In this document: one piece after another, positions 1-5,618 of the stretch
Numbering within the stretch: the stretch's first letter is position 1
Layout: each line of letters starts with the position of its first letter
Assembly: GCA_013815535.1 (NCBI GenBank)
Contig: JACDGC010000135.1
Coordinates: forward strand, 1 to 8,296
Direction: 5' to 3'
From: Ktedonobacterales bacterium
GTDB taxonomy: Bacteria > Chloroflexota > Ktedonobacteria > Ktedonobacterales > JACDGC01
DNA length: 8,296 nt
Made by a program: the position numbers and the translations under genes
The notes under the pieces: model-generated
Seen by the model: the letters and a program-made list of their open reading frames with translations, nothing else
Databases searched by the model: none
Told to the model about the DNA's origin: nothing

Positions 1-2507
1 GGCTGAGCCTCCGTCGCACTGGCGCTGACGCTTTGCGGCGTGCTCGGCTGAGCGAAACCGCCAACCGCTAACATCACCAATTGGCCGTTCCCATTTGGTT
101 GCGACAGGGCAGCGAAGAGGCGCGTGTCGTCCCCCGCCAGCGCCAGGGAAACCACTGCCGCATCGGTGGCACCCACCCCCACCATGGCGACGGCTGGCGC
201 GGTCGCCGGGATGCCGCGCGCCAGCCAGCCATTCGTGTCGATGATGCCTAATTGTCCCCCGTTTGTCCCCGTATATGCCGCCAGCCCATCGTGACGGATG
301 CTCAGCGCGCCTGACGGATTTGGCATACTCAGGCGCGTCGTCACGGCGAGGGCTTGGCCATTAGCCAACCACGGCGAGAGATCGACCGCGCTGACGGCAC
401 CATCCGCTGGATGCGTGACGAGGGCAAAAGCGTGCTGGGCATCATCGCTGAGGGCGACGCCGACGCTGCCCACACTTGTCGCCGTGAAGGTGAGCGTGGC
501 TGCCAGGGTGGGCGTGCCAGGGAAGGACGCACATTTGGGGGGGGCGTGCAGTCCGCAGGTATCCGCCGTCGCTTTATAGACGAGCAACTGTGGGCCAGCC
601 GCGCCGCCCTGCACCGTCACCAACAGATATGCCGCGCCCAGCCGCGCAAGTTGCGCATCTGTCTGGGGTGTCAGCACCGCCACCCCCATAGCCGCCACCC
701 CATCGGGGAGCATCATAGGAGCCGCCAGACTCTGCCCCGTCACGGTCGAGATGAAAGCCACCTGTGTCCCGCCCGCGATGACCGCCGTGTGGGTGCCGCT
801 GACATTCGTCATGACCGTGGGCGTGCTGGGGAGCGCGACATCGCCACTCGGCAACGATTGCGGCAGCACCAGTGGTGCTTGGTCGGGCAATGTGCCGCCT
901 GCCAGCACGCTATAGGGACGGGCACAACCACCAGGGGGGGCGGTGGTGCAACCATTCATGCTCAACACGGTCGCGGTCGTTGTCGTCGCGTTCGCCGCCA
1001 GCAAAGCAGCGGTGACATCTCCGGCCAACCCTTGGGCGCCACGCGCTGAATGGGTGGTGACTGCCTGGGGCGCTTGCCAGCCCCAGGCCAGTTGGCGCAC
1101 GCGCACGCGGCGAGTGCCATCCAGCGCCGCGCCATCCGTCAGAAAGACGCGCCCACGCCCGTCAGCGGTCAGGCCGAGCAGGCCGCCCAGGCCAGCATCC
1201 AGCGGCGCACCAGAGTCGCCATCCACCGAATGGACGCCGCGTCCGGCCACCGTCCAGATGGTGCCAGCAGGGGTGATCAGGCGCAGGCGTGCGTTGCCCA
1301 CGTCGCTGACGAGCAGATCCCCCGCCGCATCGAAGGCCAAGCCGCGAATCGCGTTCAGGCGCGCGGCGAGCGCTGACCCGCCATCCCCCGACCACCCTGG
1401 CACCGCCTGGGCAACGTCAGCATAGGCGTCACCCACCAGTGGCTGCCCCGCGATTTGCTTGAACGCGCCTGCTGCGGCATACGGGCTGGCCGCGCCAAGC
1501 AAGGGATCGCGCAGATCCGCACGATAGATGGCGTGATGGTCGCCATCGGCGACATAGAGATAGCGCTCGCTGGTATCGAGCGCCATGGCGGTGACGGTGG
1601 AAGTTGGGCTGAGGTGCAAGGCGGCACGGCGGTCGCCCGGCCCCACATAGACCTCATTCCATTGGTCCACCAGCGGATCGTAGCGCAACACACCTTGAAA
1701 ACCACCAACCAGATTGAATTGGGCATCGCTCAGGCTGTCGCGCCCTCGATCGCTGAGGAAGCAGTAGAGCGTGCCATCACGCGCACTCGCCAGAGCCAAC
1801 ACTGGCGTCACCCCCACTCGCAGCAGTTGGCGCAGCAAGGGGGTGTTGTGATCCGCTGGGTTGCCCAGAAAATCGACGGAGGTGTCGGAGGTGAGCATCG
1901 TCGTTACGAGGCCACAGGCAAAGGGGCCACAGTTCCGCACAGCGGGTTGCCACGCCACGCCCACCACAATCGGCGTGCTGGGCATGCTGCCCTGGGCGGT
2001 TGTCCAGCCAGCGACATAGAGCGCGTGCGGTTGGCGCGGGTCCCGCGCAATGTCGTCGATGCGCGCCAGCGCGGGGCCAGGGGCGCTGGCGCATCCCAGG
2101 CAGAGGCGTGTCACCACCCGATTGCCCGACCATTGATCGGGGGTGATGATGGTGAGCAATGTCGCGTCGTTCGGATTGTCGGCCAGCCCCGGCGCGGATT
2201 GCGCGACCCACAGATCGCCGCTCATATCCTCCGCCACGCGACTATAGGCCGCACCGATCTTTGGCGCGGGCAACGCGGCCAGCGTAGTCACGCTCGGCAG
2301 AGGCACCCAAATCCCCAATCGATTCAGCGTCACACCGATGCTGGTCGCCACCAACAGCGCGATCACAGCGCTGATACTCAGCCGTCCGCGGTTCAGCCAC
2401 CGCCGACGCGGCAAGATGGGCTGGGGGATGGTGGGCGATTTGGCGAGACTGCTGGCCCCCTGCTGCTTGTGGGCAAGGGGCTGCGAGGATGGGGTGGGTC
2501 TACTCAT
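1..2507 (-). CDS. Membrane-anchored NHL/beta-propeller-type protein, third gene of the two-component operon (partial, C-terminus outside window)
   Basis: A single open frame runs from an ATG at 2507-2505 to the window edge, 835 codons without a stop. The start overlaps the response regulator stop by eight bases (ATGAGTAG) and has no clear Shine-Dalgarno, which suggests translational coupling. Residues 1-40 are polar and Pro/Ser-rich, ending in an Arg-rich patch (PRRRWLNRGR). A hydrophobic segment at about 44-66 follows and is probably a signal anchor, placing the rest outside the membrane. Residues about 371-421 match an NHL-type blade: GDGG, then AARLNAIRGLAFD, DLLVSDVGNARLRL and TIWTVAG. 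A weaker blade-like segment lies at 305-332 (LYVADGDHHAIYRADL). The remainder is rich in Ala, Gly, Thr and Val and looks beta-structured. Paired cysteines occur at 136/139, 193/198, 520/528 and 651/659, compatible with disulfides in an exported protein. No catalytic motif is visible. NHL propellers usually serve as binding scaffolds. Its position after the kinase and regulator suggests a sensory or accessory role, which is inference. Confidence 0.85.
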   Translation of the reverse strand, partial: MSRPTPSSQPLAHKQQGASSLAKSPTIPQPILPRRRWLNRGRLSISAVIALLVATSIGVTLNRLGIWVPLPSVTTLAALPAPKIGAAYSRVAEDMSGDLWVAQSAPGLADNPNDATLLTIITPDQWSGNRVVTRLCLGCASAPGPALARIDDIARDPRQPHALYVAGWTTAQGSMPSTPIVVGVAWQPAVRNCGPFACGLVTTMLTSDTSVDFLGNPADHNTPLLRQLLRVGVTPVLALASARDGTLYCFLSDRGRDSLSDAQFNLVGGFQGVLRYDPLVDQWNEVYVGPGDRRAALHLSPTSTVTAMALDTSERYLYVADGDHHAIYRADLRDPLLGAASPYAAAGAFKQIAGQPLVGDAYADVAQAVPGWSGDGGSALAARLNAIRGLAFDAAGDLLVSDVGNARLRLITPAGTIWTVAGRGVHSVDGDSGAPLDAGLGGLLGLTADGRGRVFLTDGAALDGTRRVRVRQLAWGWQAPQAVTTHSARGAQGLAGDVTAALLAANATTTTATVLSMNGCTTAPPGGCARPYSVLAGGTLPDQAPLVLPQSLPSGDVALPSTPTVMTNVSGTHTAVIAGGTQVAFISTVTGQSLAAPMMLPDGVAAMGVAVLTPQTDAQLARLGAAYLLVTVQGGAAGPQLLVYKATADTCGLHAPPKCASFPGTPTLAATLTFTATSVGSVGVALSDDAQHAFALVTHPADGAVSAVDLSPWLANGQALAVTTRLSMPNPSGALSIRHDGLAAYTGTNGGQLGIIDTNGWLARGIPATAPAVAMVGVGATDAAVVSLALAGDDTRLFAALSQPNGNGQLVMLAVGGFAQPSTPQSVSASATEAQ

Positions 2508-3198
2508 CCAGCAGACCACGGCGCATGGCGTATTTCACCAATTCGGCGCGGCTGTGAAGGTTCAGTTTATCCATTACGTGCGTGCGATGGGTATCGACCG
2601 TTTTGGGGCTGATGACCAGCCGCTCCGCGATCTGGTTATTCGTGAGGCCCTCGGCCACCAGTTTCAGGATCTCGCGTTCGCGCTCGGTGAGGTCGTTGTA
2701 ACTATCTTTCTCTTCACCCGTGCGCACCCGTTGCAGATAGTCGCCCACCATCATCGCCTGGGCGGCGGCAGAAAGGTAGAAGCGTCCGCCCTGCACGGTG
2801 CGAATGGCCTGGATGAGGTCGGTATCCGCCGACTCTTTCATCATATAGCCCGATGCCCCCGCCCGCAGGCTTTGGAAGAGATAGGCTTCGTTCTCGTGCA
2901 TCGTCAGCATCAGCACTTTGACATCGGGTTGCGCTTTTTTGATCTCACGCGTCGCGTCGATGCCATTGCGGTCGGGCATGGTGATATCCATGATGACGAC
3001 ATCGGGAACGAGGCGGGCGGCCTCGCGGATCGCCTCTAGCCCATTGCTGGCCTCGCCAACCACAGTGATATCTGACTGGGCATTCAACATGATGCGCAAT
3101 CCCGCGCGCAGGATGGTATGGTCATCCGCCAGGAGGACGCGAATCTTCGTCTGCCCGCCTACGGCGTTCTTTTCAGGCAAGGGTGTTGGTGGTTGCAT
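2500..3198 (-). CDS. NarL/FixJ-family response regulator (REC + LuxR-type HTH)
   Basis: This is a 232-residue DNA-binding response regulator, the cytoplasmic partner of the kinase encoded immediately upstream. Numbered from the chosen ATG (3198-3196), the receiver domain covers about 17-135. It has the acidic pair D25/D26 (LLADDH), the phosphoacceptor D71 (VIMDITMPDRNG), the switch T99 (LMLTMHE) and the conserved K121 (YMMKES). A LuxR/NarL helix-turn-helix lies at about 169-228 (LTEREREILKLVAEG, then NNQIAERLVISPKTVDTHR). All key residues are present, so phosphorylation-dependent DNA binding is expected. I chose this start because GAGG (3207-3204) lies 5 nt before it. Another in-frame ATG at 3216 would add six residues but has no recognisable ribosome binding site. 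The kinase gene overlaps by 26 nt (44 nt with the longer start). The ends match typical family length. The target genes are unknown; the operon itself is a candidate. Confidence 0.97.
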   Translation of the reverse strand: MQPPTPLPEKNAVGGQTKIRVLLADDHTILRAGLRIMLNAQSDITVVGEASNGLEAIREAARLVPDVVIMDITMPDRNGIDATREIKKAQPDVKVLMLTMHENEAYLFQSLRAGASGYMMKESADTDLIQAIRTVQGGRFYLSAAAQAMMVGDYLQRVRTGEEKDSYNDLTEREREILKLVAEGLTNNQIAERLVISPKTVDTHRTHVMDKLNLHSRAELVKYAMRRGLLDE

Positions 3199-4291
3199 CG
3201 GTGCCTCGCTGATCATCAGAATGGAAGGGTAAGGTCAGGTGCAGGGATGTGCCCTCGCTGGGCGAGGATGTCACGTCGAGTTGGCCGCTGAGCAACGAAA
3301 CACGTTCACGGATGCCCACCAACCCCAGGCCACCATCGCTGCCTGGTGCCTTGGGCGGGGCCGCCAGGTCGAAGCCCTGGCCGTCGTCCCGCACGAGCAG
3401 TTGGGCTTCGCCATCCGCCTCGCGCAGGTCCACCGTCACGCGCTTGGCGTGCGCATGGCGTGCGATATTGGTGAGGGCCTCTTGCACGATGCGATAGAGC
3501 GCGGTTTCCACCTCGAAGCTGGCTCGCTCACGGAAGCCCTGCACGGTGAAATGCACGTCCAGTCCGTACTTTTGTTGATAGTCGCGGATGTAGCCACGCA
3601 GCGCGGGAACCAGGCCGAGGTCATCCAGCGCGCTCGGACGCAGATCGATGCTGAGATTGCGGATCGCACGCAACGTCTGATGGGCGACCTCACGCGACTC
3701 AGCGACGCGGATGTGCGCTTCGGGGTCAGTGGTGCTATCTTCCACCAACTTGAGCGTCACCAGCAATGAGGTGAGCGCCTGACTGGTTTCGTCGTGCAAC
3801 TCGCGGGCGATGCGCTTGCGCTCCTCTTCTTGCGCCCGCATGATTTGCGCGGCACGCGAACGGGCAGAGTCATTCAACTTGCCAAGCATATGGTTAAAGG
3901 TTGCCGCCAACTCGTCGGCATCCGGATCGTAGCCCGAGATGGGCGCGCGCAACGTCATATCGCCCGCCTCGACGCGGCGCATCGTATCGCGCACGCGACG
4001 AATGGGATCGAAGGCCATCTTGAGCAAAACGAAATTGGCCACCAGGCTCAGCAAGATGCCCGCGATGACAAACGAGACGAAAACCGCCGAGCCGTTGTGG
4101 CCGCGCAGTTCGGTGGTAAGCGCCGTCCCCAGCAGCGCCCCCACCACGAGCACAACGCTGTTGACGATGAGCACGCGGTAGAGCACTGGCATGGCAAAAA
4201 GGTCGCCGTGTGATATCCCCACCAGCCAGGTATTGGGGTCGGTCGGGCGCGCGGGTGGCCCCTCGGACCGATGGGAAGCGGCATCCGACAT
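3173..4291 (-). CDS. Sensor histidine kinase, HAMP + HisKA_3 + HATPase_c
   Basis: This is a 372-residue membrane kinase of the NarX/LiaS/DegS class that should phosphorylate the adjacent NarL-type regulator. A cytoplasmic N-terminus (1-35) is followed by two hydrophobic helices at about 36-60 and 69-91. The loop between them is only about nine residues (ELRGHNGSA), so no extracytoplasmic sensor domain is evident. A HAMP domain follows at about 92-145. The HisKA_3 dimerisation domain carries the phosphoacceptor H166 in ELHDETSQ, with Q171 at the phosphatase-associated H+5 position. HATPase_c has its N-box around N275 (EALTNIARHA), G1 box at 302-308 (DDGQGFD) and G2 box at 321-331 (GLGLVGIRERV). 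The start is well supported: AAGGAG sits 7 nt upstream. A near-consensus promoter lies 68-96 bp upstream. The stop overlaps the regulator start. The stimulus is unknown; sensing through the membrane helices or through a partner protein is inference. Confidence 0.96.
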   Translation of the reverse strand: MSDAASHRSEGPPARPTDPNTWLVGISHGDLFAMPVLYRVLIVNSVVLVVGALLGTALTTELRGHNGSAVFVSFVIAGILLSLVANFVLLKMAFDPIRRVRDTMRRVEAGDMTLRAPISGYDPDADELAATFNHMLGKLNDSARSRAAQIMRAQEEERKRIARELHDETSQALTSLLVTLKLVEDSTTDPEAHIRVAESREVAHQTLRAIRNLSIDLRPSALDDLGLVPALRGYIRDYQQKYGLDVHFTVQGFRERASFEVETALYRIVQEALTNIARHAHAKRVTVDLREADGEAQLLVRDDGQGFDLAAPPKAPGSDGGLGLVGIRERVSLLSGQLDVTSSPSEGTSLHLTLPFHSDDQRGTDATTNTLA

Positions 4292-4298
4292 GGTGCAT

Positions 4299-4304
4299 CT
4301 CCTT
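4299..4304 (-). promoter_or_regulatory. Shine-Dalgarno of the histidine kinase gene
   Basis: The minus strand reads AAGGAG, then 7 nt, then the ATG at 4291-4289. This is the strongest ribosome binding site in the window. It fixes the kinase start and marks it as the lead gene of the operon; the two downstream genes have weaker or no such sites. Confidence 0.85.
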
Positions 4305-4358
4305 GGCAGTGGGAGCCGATGGGCGTCACGAACCGGCGATCGAAAAATGGGTCACTTC

Positions 4359-4387
4359 ATTGTATCGCGGCGCACGGGGGGCGTCAA
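4359..4387 (-). promoter_or_regulatory. Housekeeping-sigma-type promoter of the kinase-regulator-NHL operon
   Basis: On the minus strand TTGACG (4387-4382) and TACAAT (4364-4359) are separated by exactly 17 bp. Five of six bases match consensus in each box. Transcription would begin near 4352, giving a leader of about 60 nt before the kinase ATG. No other promoter is apparent inside the operon, consistent with the gene overlaps. Confidence 0.75.
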
Positions 4388-4395
4388 ACCGAGAT

Positions 4396-4425
4396 TTGCC
4401 AACCCGCCGCTGCAGATGATATGCT
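4396..4425 (+). promoter_or_regulatory. Extended -10 promoter of the PRC/BON gene, divergent from the kinase promoter
   Basis: TTGCCA (4396-4401) and TATGCT (4420-4425) are separated by 18 bp. TGA directly before the -10 (4417-4419) gives an extended -10 TGn motif. Predicted initiation is near 4432, leaving a leader of about 70 nt to the ATG at 4504. Only 8 bp separate this -35 box from that of the minus-strand promoter, so polymerase binding at the two is probably mutually exclusive or jointly regulated. Confidence 0.6.
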
Positions 4426-4491
4426 TAGCGTGAAAAAAAGGGGCACTGCCTCTGGAATAGCGCCGTGCGTGGGTGCTTCGGCGGCAAAGGT

Positions 4492-4498
4492 GAGAGGG
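4492..4498 (+). promoter_or_regulatory. Ribosome binding site that decides the start of the PRC/BON gene
   Basis: GAGAGGG lies 5-6 nt before the ATG at 4504. It favours that ATG over the in-frame GTG at 4465, which would add 13 residues (a Gly/Cys/Lys-rich stretch) and has no comparable site in front. Confidence 0.6.
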
Positions 4499-4503
4499 TC
4501 AAG

Positions 4504-5403
4504 ATGGATTCGATGCGGCTTGAGATGCGCCTGGGGAGTGCGCTGGGGTCGAGCACCGTGGTGAAGGGAACGGTGGCGGGCGAGGTGTTGGCAGCGGTGC
4601 TGGACCCCGCCACGCTGACGGTGGTGCAAACAGCAGTGGCCAGCCGCGTGGCGCGCCAACTGGGTCTGGCGGCGGAAGGCGCGGCGGGCACGCCAGGCAT
4701 CCGACTCAGCAGCAAAACTGAGGTTCGCGTGGCAGGTGGCAAGCACAACCTGGGCAATTTGGGGCGCTTGTGGGCCGACCGCGCGACCAACCATCTGACC
4801 CACATCTTGATCAGCAAAGATCGCGCCTTCTACGTCTTAGATGTCGCGCATGTTGCCACCTTTGATGCCCAACATATCATCTTGACTGAAAACGTGCGCG
4901 ATCTACAATCCATCCCAGTCTATCGGGATGATGCCGCCATCGGCGGCGACGTGGGTGCCGCCATCGAGACGACCTTGTTGGACCCCCGCTCGCGCCGCAG
5001 CATCCACGCGCGCGTCGAAGATGGGCAAGTGGACCTGTCGGGCACACTCTATAGCGAAGAAGAATTCAATGCCCTGTTTAGCGCCATCAAACGGACGCCA
5101 GGGGTGCGGGGGGTGCGGTCAGATGTGGTGATCGAAGTCGAGCTAGCCGACGCGGTGATGTCGGCCATCGACCAGTTGCGTGCGAAGGGCGACATCGCCG
5201 CAACAGATATCATCCAGGTGCTATCCGAGCATCAGATCCTCTATCTGCAAGGGCAGGTTTCCACCCCCAAAGTGAAGGCGGCAGCGGAGCGGGCCGCCCT
5301 CTCGGTGGCGGGTGTGCGTTTGGTGGTCAATAATCTCAGCACCATCACCCCCGAAAAAACCGAGCGCGCTGATCCCGCTTCCCCGGAAACCCACCTACGC
5401 TAA
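4504..5403 (+). CDS. PRC-barrel-like and double BON domain protein
   Basis: This is a 299-residue protein with no signal peptide or membrane helix, so probably cytoplasmic. The N-terminal part resembles PRC-barrel sequence in two segments. Residues 16-50 contain GTVAGEVLAAVLDPATLTVV, and residues 86-128 contain RLWADRATNHLTHILIS followed by VLDVAHVATFDAQHIIL. A Gly/Ala-rich linker lies between them. Two BON domains follow: about 149-213 (HARVEDGQVDLSGTLYSEEE, then GVRGVRSDVVIEV) and about 216-280 (ILYLQGQVSTPKVKAAAE, then GVRLVVNNLST). Each has the BON pattern of a helix, a Gly strand turn and a closing VxxVxN/D-type strand. The C-terminal 20 residues are polar. BON domains are generally linked to phospholipid or ligand binding and PRC barrels to RNA or protein contacts, but no specific role can be read here. 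It ends in tandem stops TAA TAG. It is divergent from the kinase operon and monocistronic by layout. Confidence 0.85.
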   Translation: MDSMRLEMRLGSALGSSTVVKGTVAGEVLAAVLDPATLTVVQTAVASRVARQLGLAAEGAAGTPGIRLSSKTEVRVAGGKHNLGNLGRLWADRATNHLTHILISKDRAFYVLDVAHVATFDAQHIILTENVRDLQSIPVYRDDAAIGGDVGAAIETTLLDPRSRRSIHARVEDGQVDLSGTLYSEEEFNALFSAIKRTPGVRGVRSDVVIEVELADAVMSAIDQLRAKGDIAATDIIQVLSEHQILYLQGQVSTPKVKAAAERAALSVAGVRLVVNNLSTITPEKTERADPASPETHLR

Positions 5404-5443
5404 TAGGGGTGTTGGGACTTCGGGCGTATATCGACTGCTTGGC

Positions 5444-5488
5444 GCATCACGCCGCTCTTAGCCACCCAGGCTGCGGGCGGCGTGATGC
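5444..5488 (+). terminator. Long inverted repeat after the PRC/BON gene, possible terminator without a T-tract
   Basis: A perfect 12-bp inverted repeat (GCATCACGCCGC at 5444-5455, GCGGCGTGATGC at 5477-5488) encloses a 21-nt loop. The loop holds a further AGCC/GGCT pairing (5460-5463 with 5469-5472). It begins 41 nt after the stop codon of the PRC/BON gene and lies upstream of the next promoter. No run of T follows on either strand, so a classical intrinsic terminator is not demonstrated. An operator or RNA-processing role is possible. The 7-bp direct repeat GCTGAGG x2 (5487-5500) adjoins it. Confidence 0.4.
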
Positions 5489-5561
5489 TGAGGGCTGAGG
5501 CCACGCCGAGCCGCGAATCCGTGGCCATCGTGGAGCATAATAGCCATATCGGGGGACGTTC

Positions 5562-5588
5562 TTGCTTCTCCCTGGCTTGTGCTATACT
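5562..5588 (+). promoter_or_regulatory. Extended -10 promoter of the cyclase gene
   Basis: TATACT (5583-5588) is preceded directly by TGC (5580-5582), an extended -10 arrangement. The -35 is less certain: TTGCTT at 5562-5567 leaves a short 15-bp spacer, while TTCTTG at 5559-5564 leaves 18 bp. Predicted initiation is near 5595, giving a leader of about 25 nt that contains the ribosome binding site. Confidence 0.6.
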
Positions 5589-5605
5589 GGATGCACATTT
5601 GCAGC

Positions 5606-5610
5606 GGAGG
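5606..5610 (+). promoter_or_regulatory. Ribosome binding site fixing the cyclase start
   Basis: GGAGG stands 8 nt before the ATG at 5619. The same frame is open further upstream from a TTG at 5562, but that stretch overlaps the promoter and lacks such a site, so 5619 is preferred. Confidence 0.75.
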
Positions 5611-5618
5611 TAGCAGCC

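Noticed and set aside
537..544. A run of eight G (eight C in the NHL coding strand) as a possible frameshift or phase-variation site
   Set aside because: The NHL frame is open and sensible on both sides, and the flanking cysteine pair and strand pattern continue, so there is no sign of a shifted frame in this copy.
354..1425. Plus-strand open frames of 231 and 160 codons at the left end
   Set aside because: They are antisense shadows of the NHL gene with low-complexity, Arg-rich products. The minus-strand frame reads through the region without interruption.
1455..2612. A 385-codon open frame on the plus strand
   Set aside because: It lies antisense to the NHL protein gene, whose GC-rich codons keep the opposite strand open. 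Its product is Arg/His/Gln-rich with no recognisable domain, and the minus-strand frame is continuous and protein-like throughout.
2338..3039. A 233-codon plus-strand open frame across the regulator and NHL genes
   Set aside because: It is antisense to the response regulator, which has all family motifs; the plus-strand product matches nothing recognisable.
4462..4485. Short CGCCG/CGGCG inverted repeat in the leader of the PRC/BON gene
   Set aside because: Only five base pairs with a 13-nt loop in GC-rich sequence; likely by chance, and no riboswitch-like architecture surrounds it.
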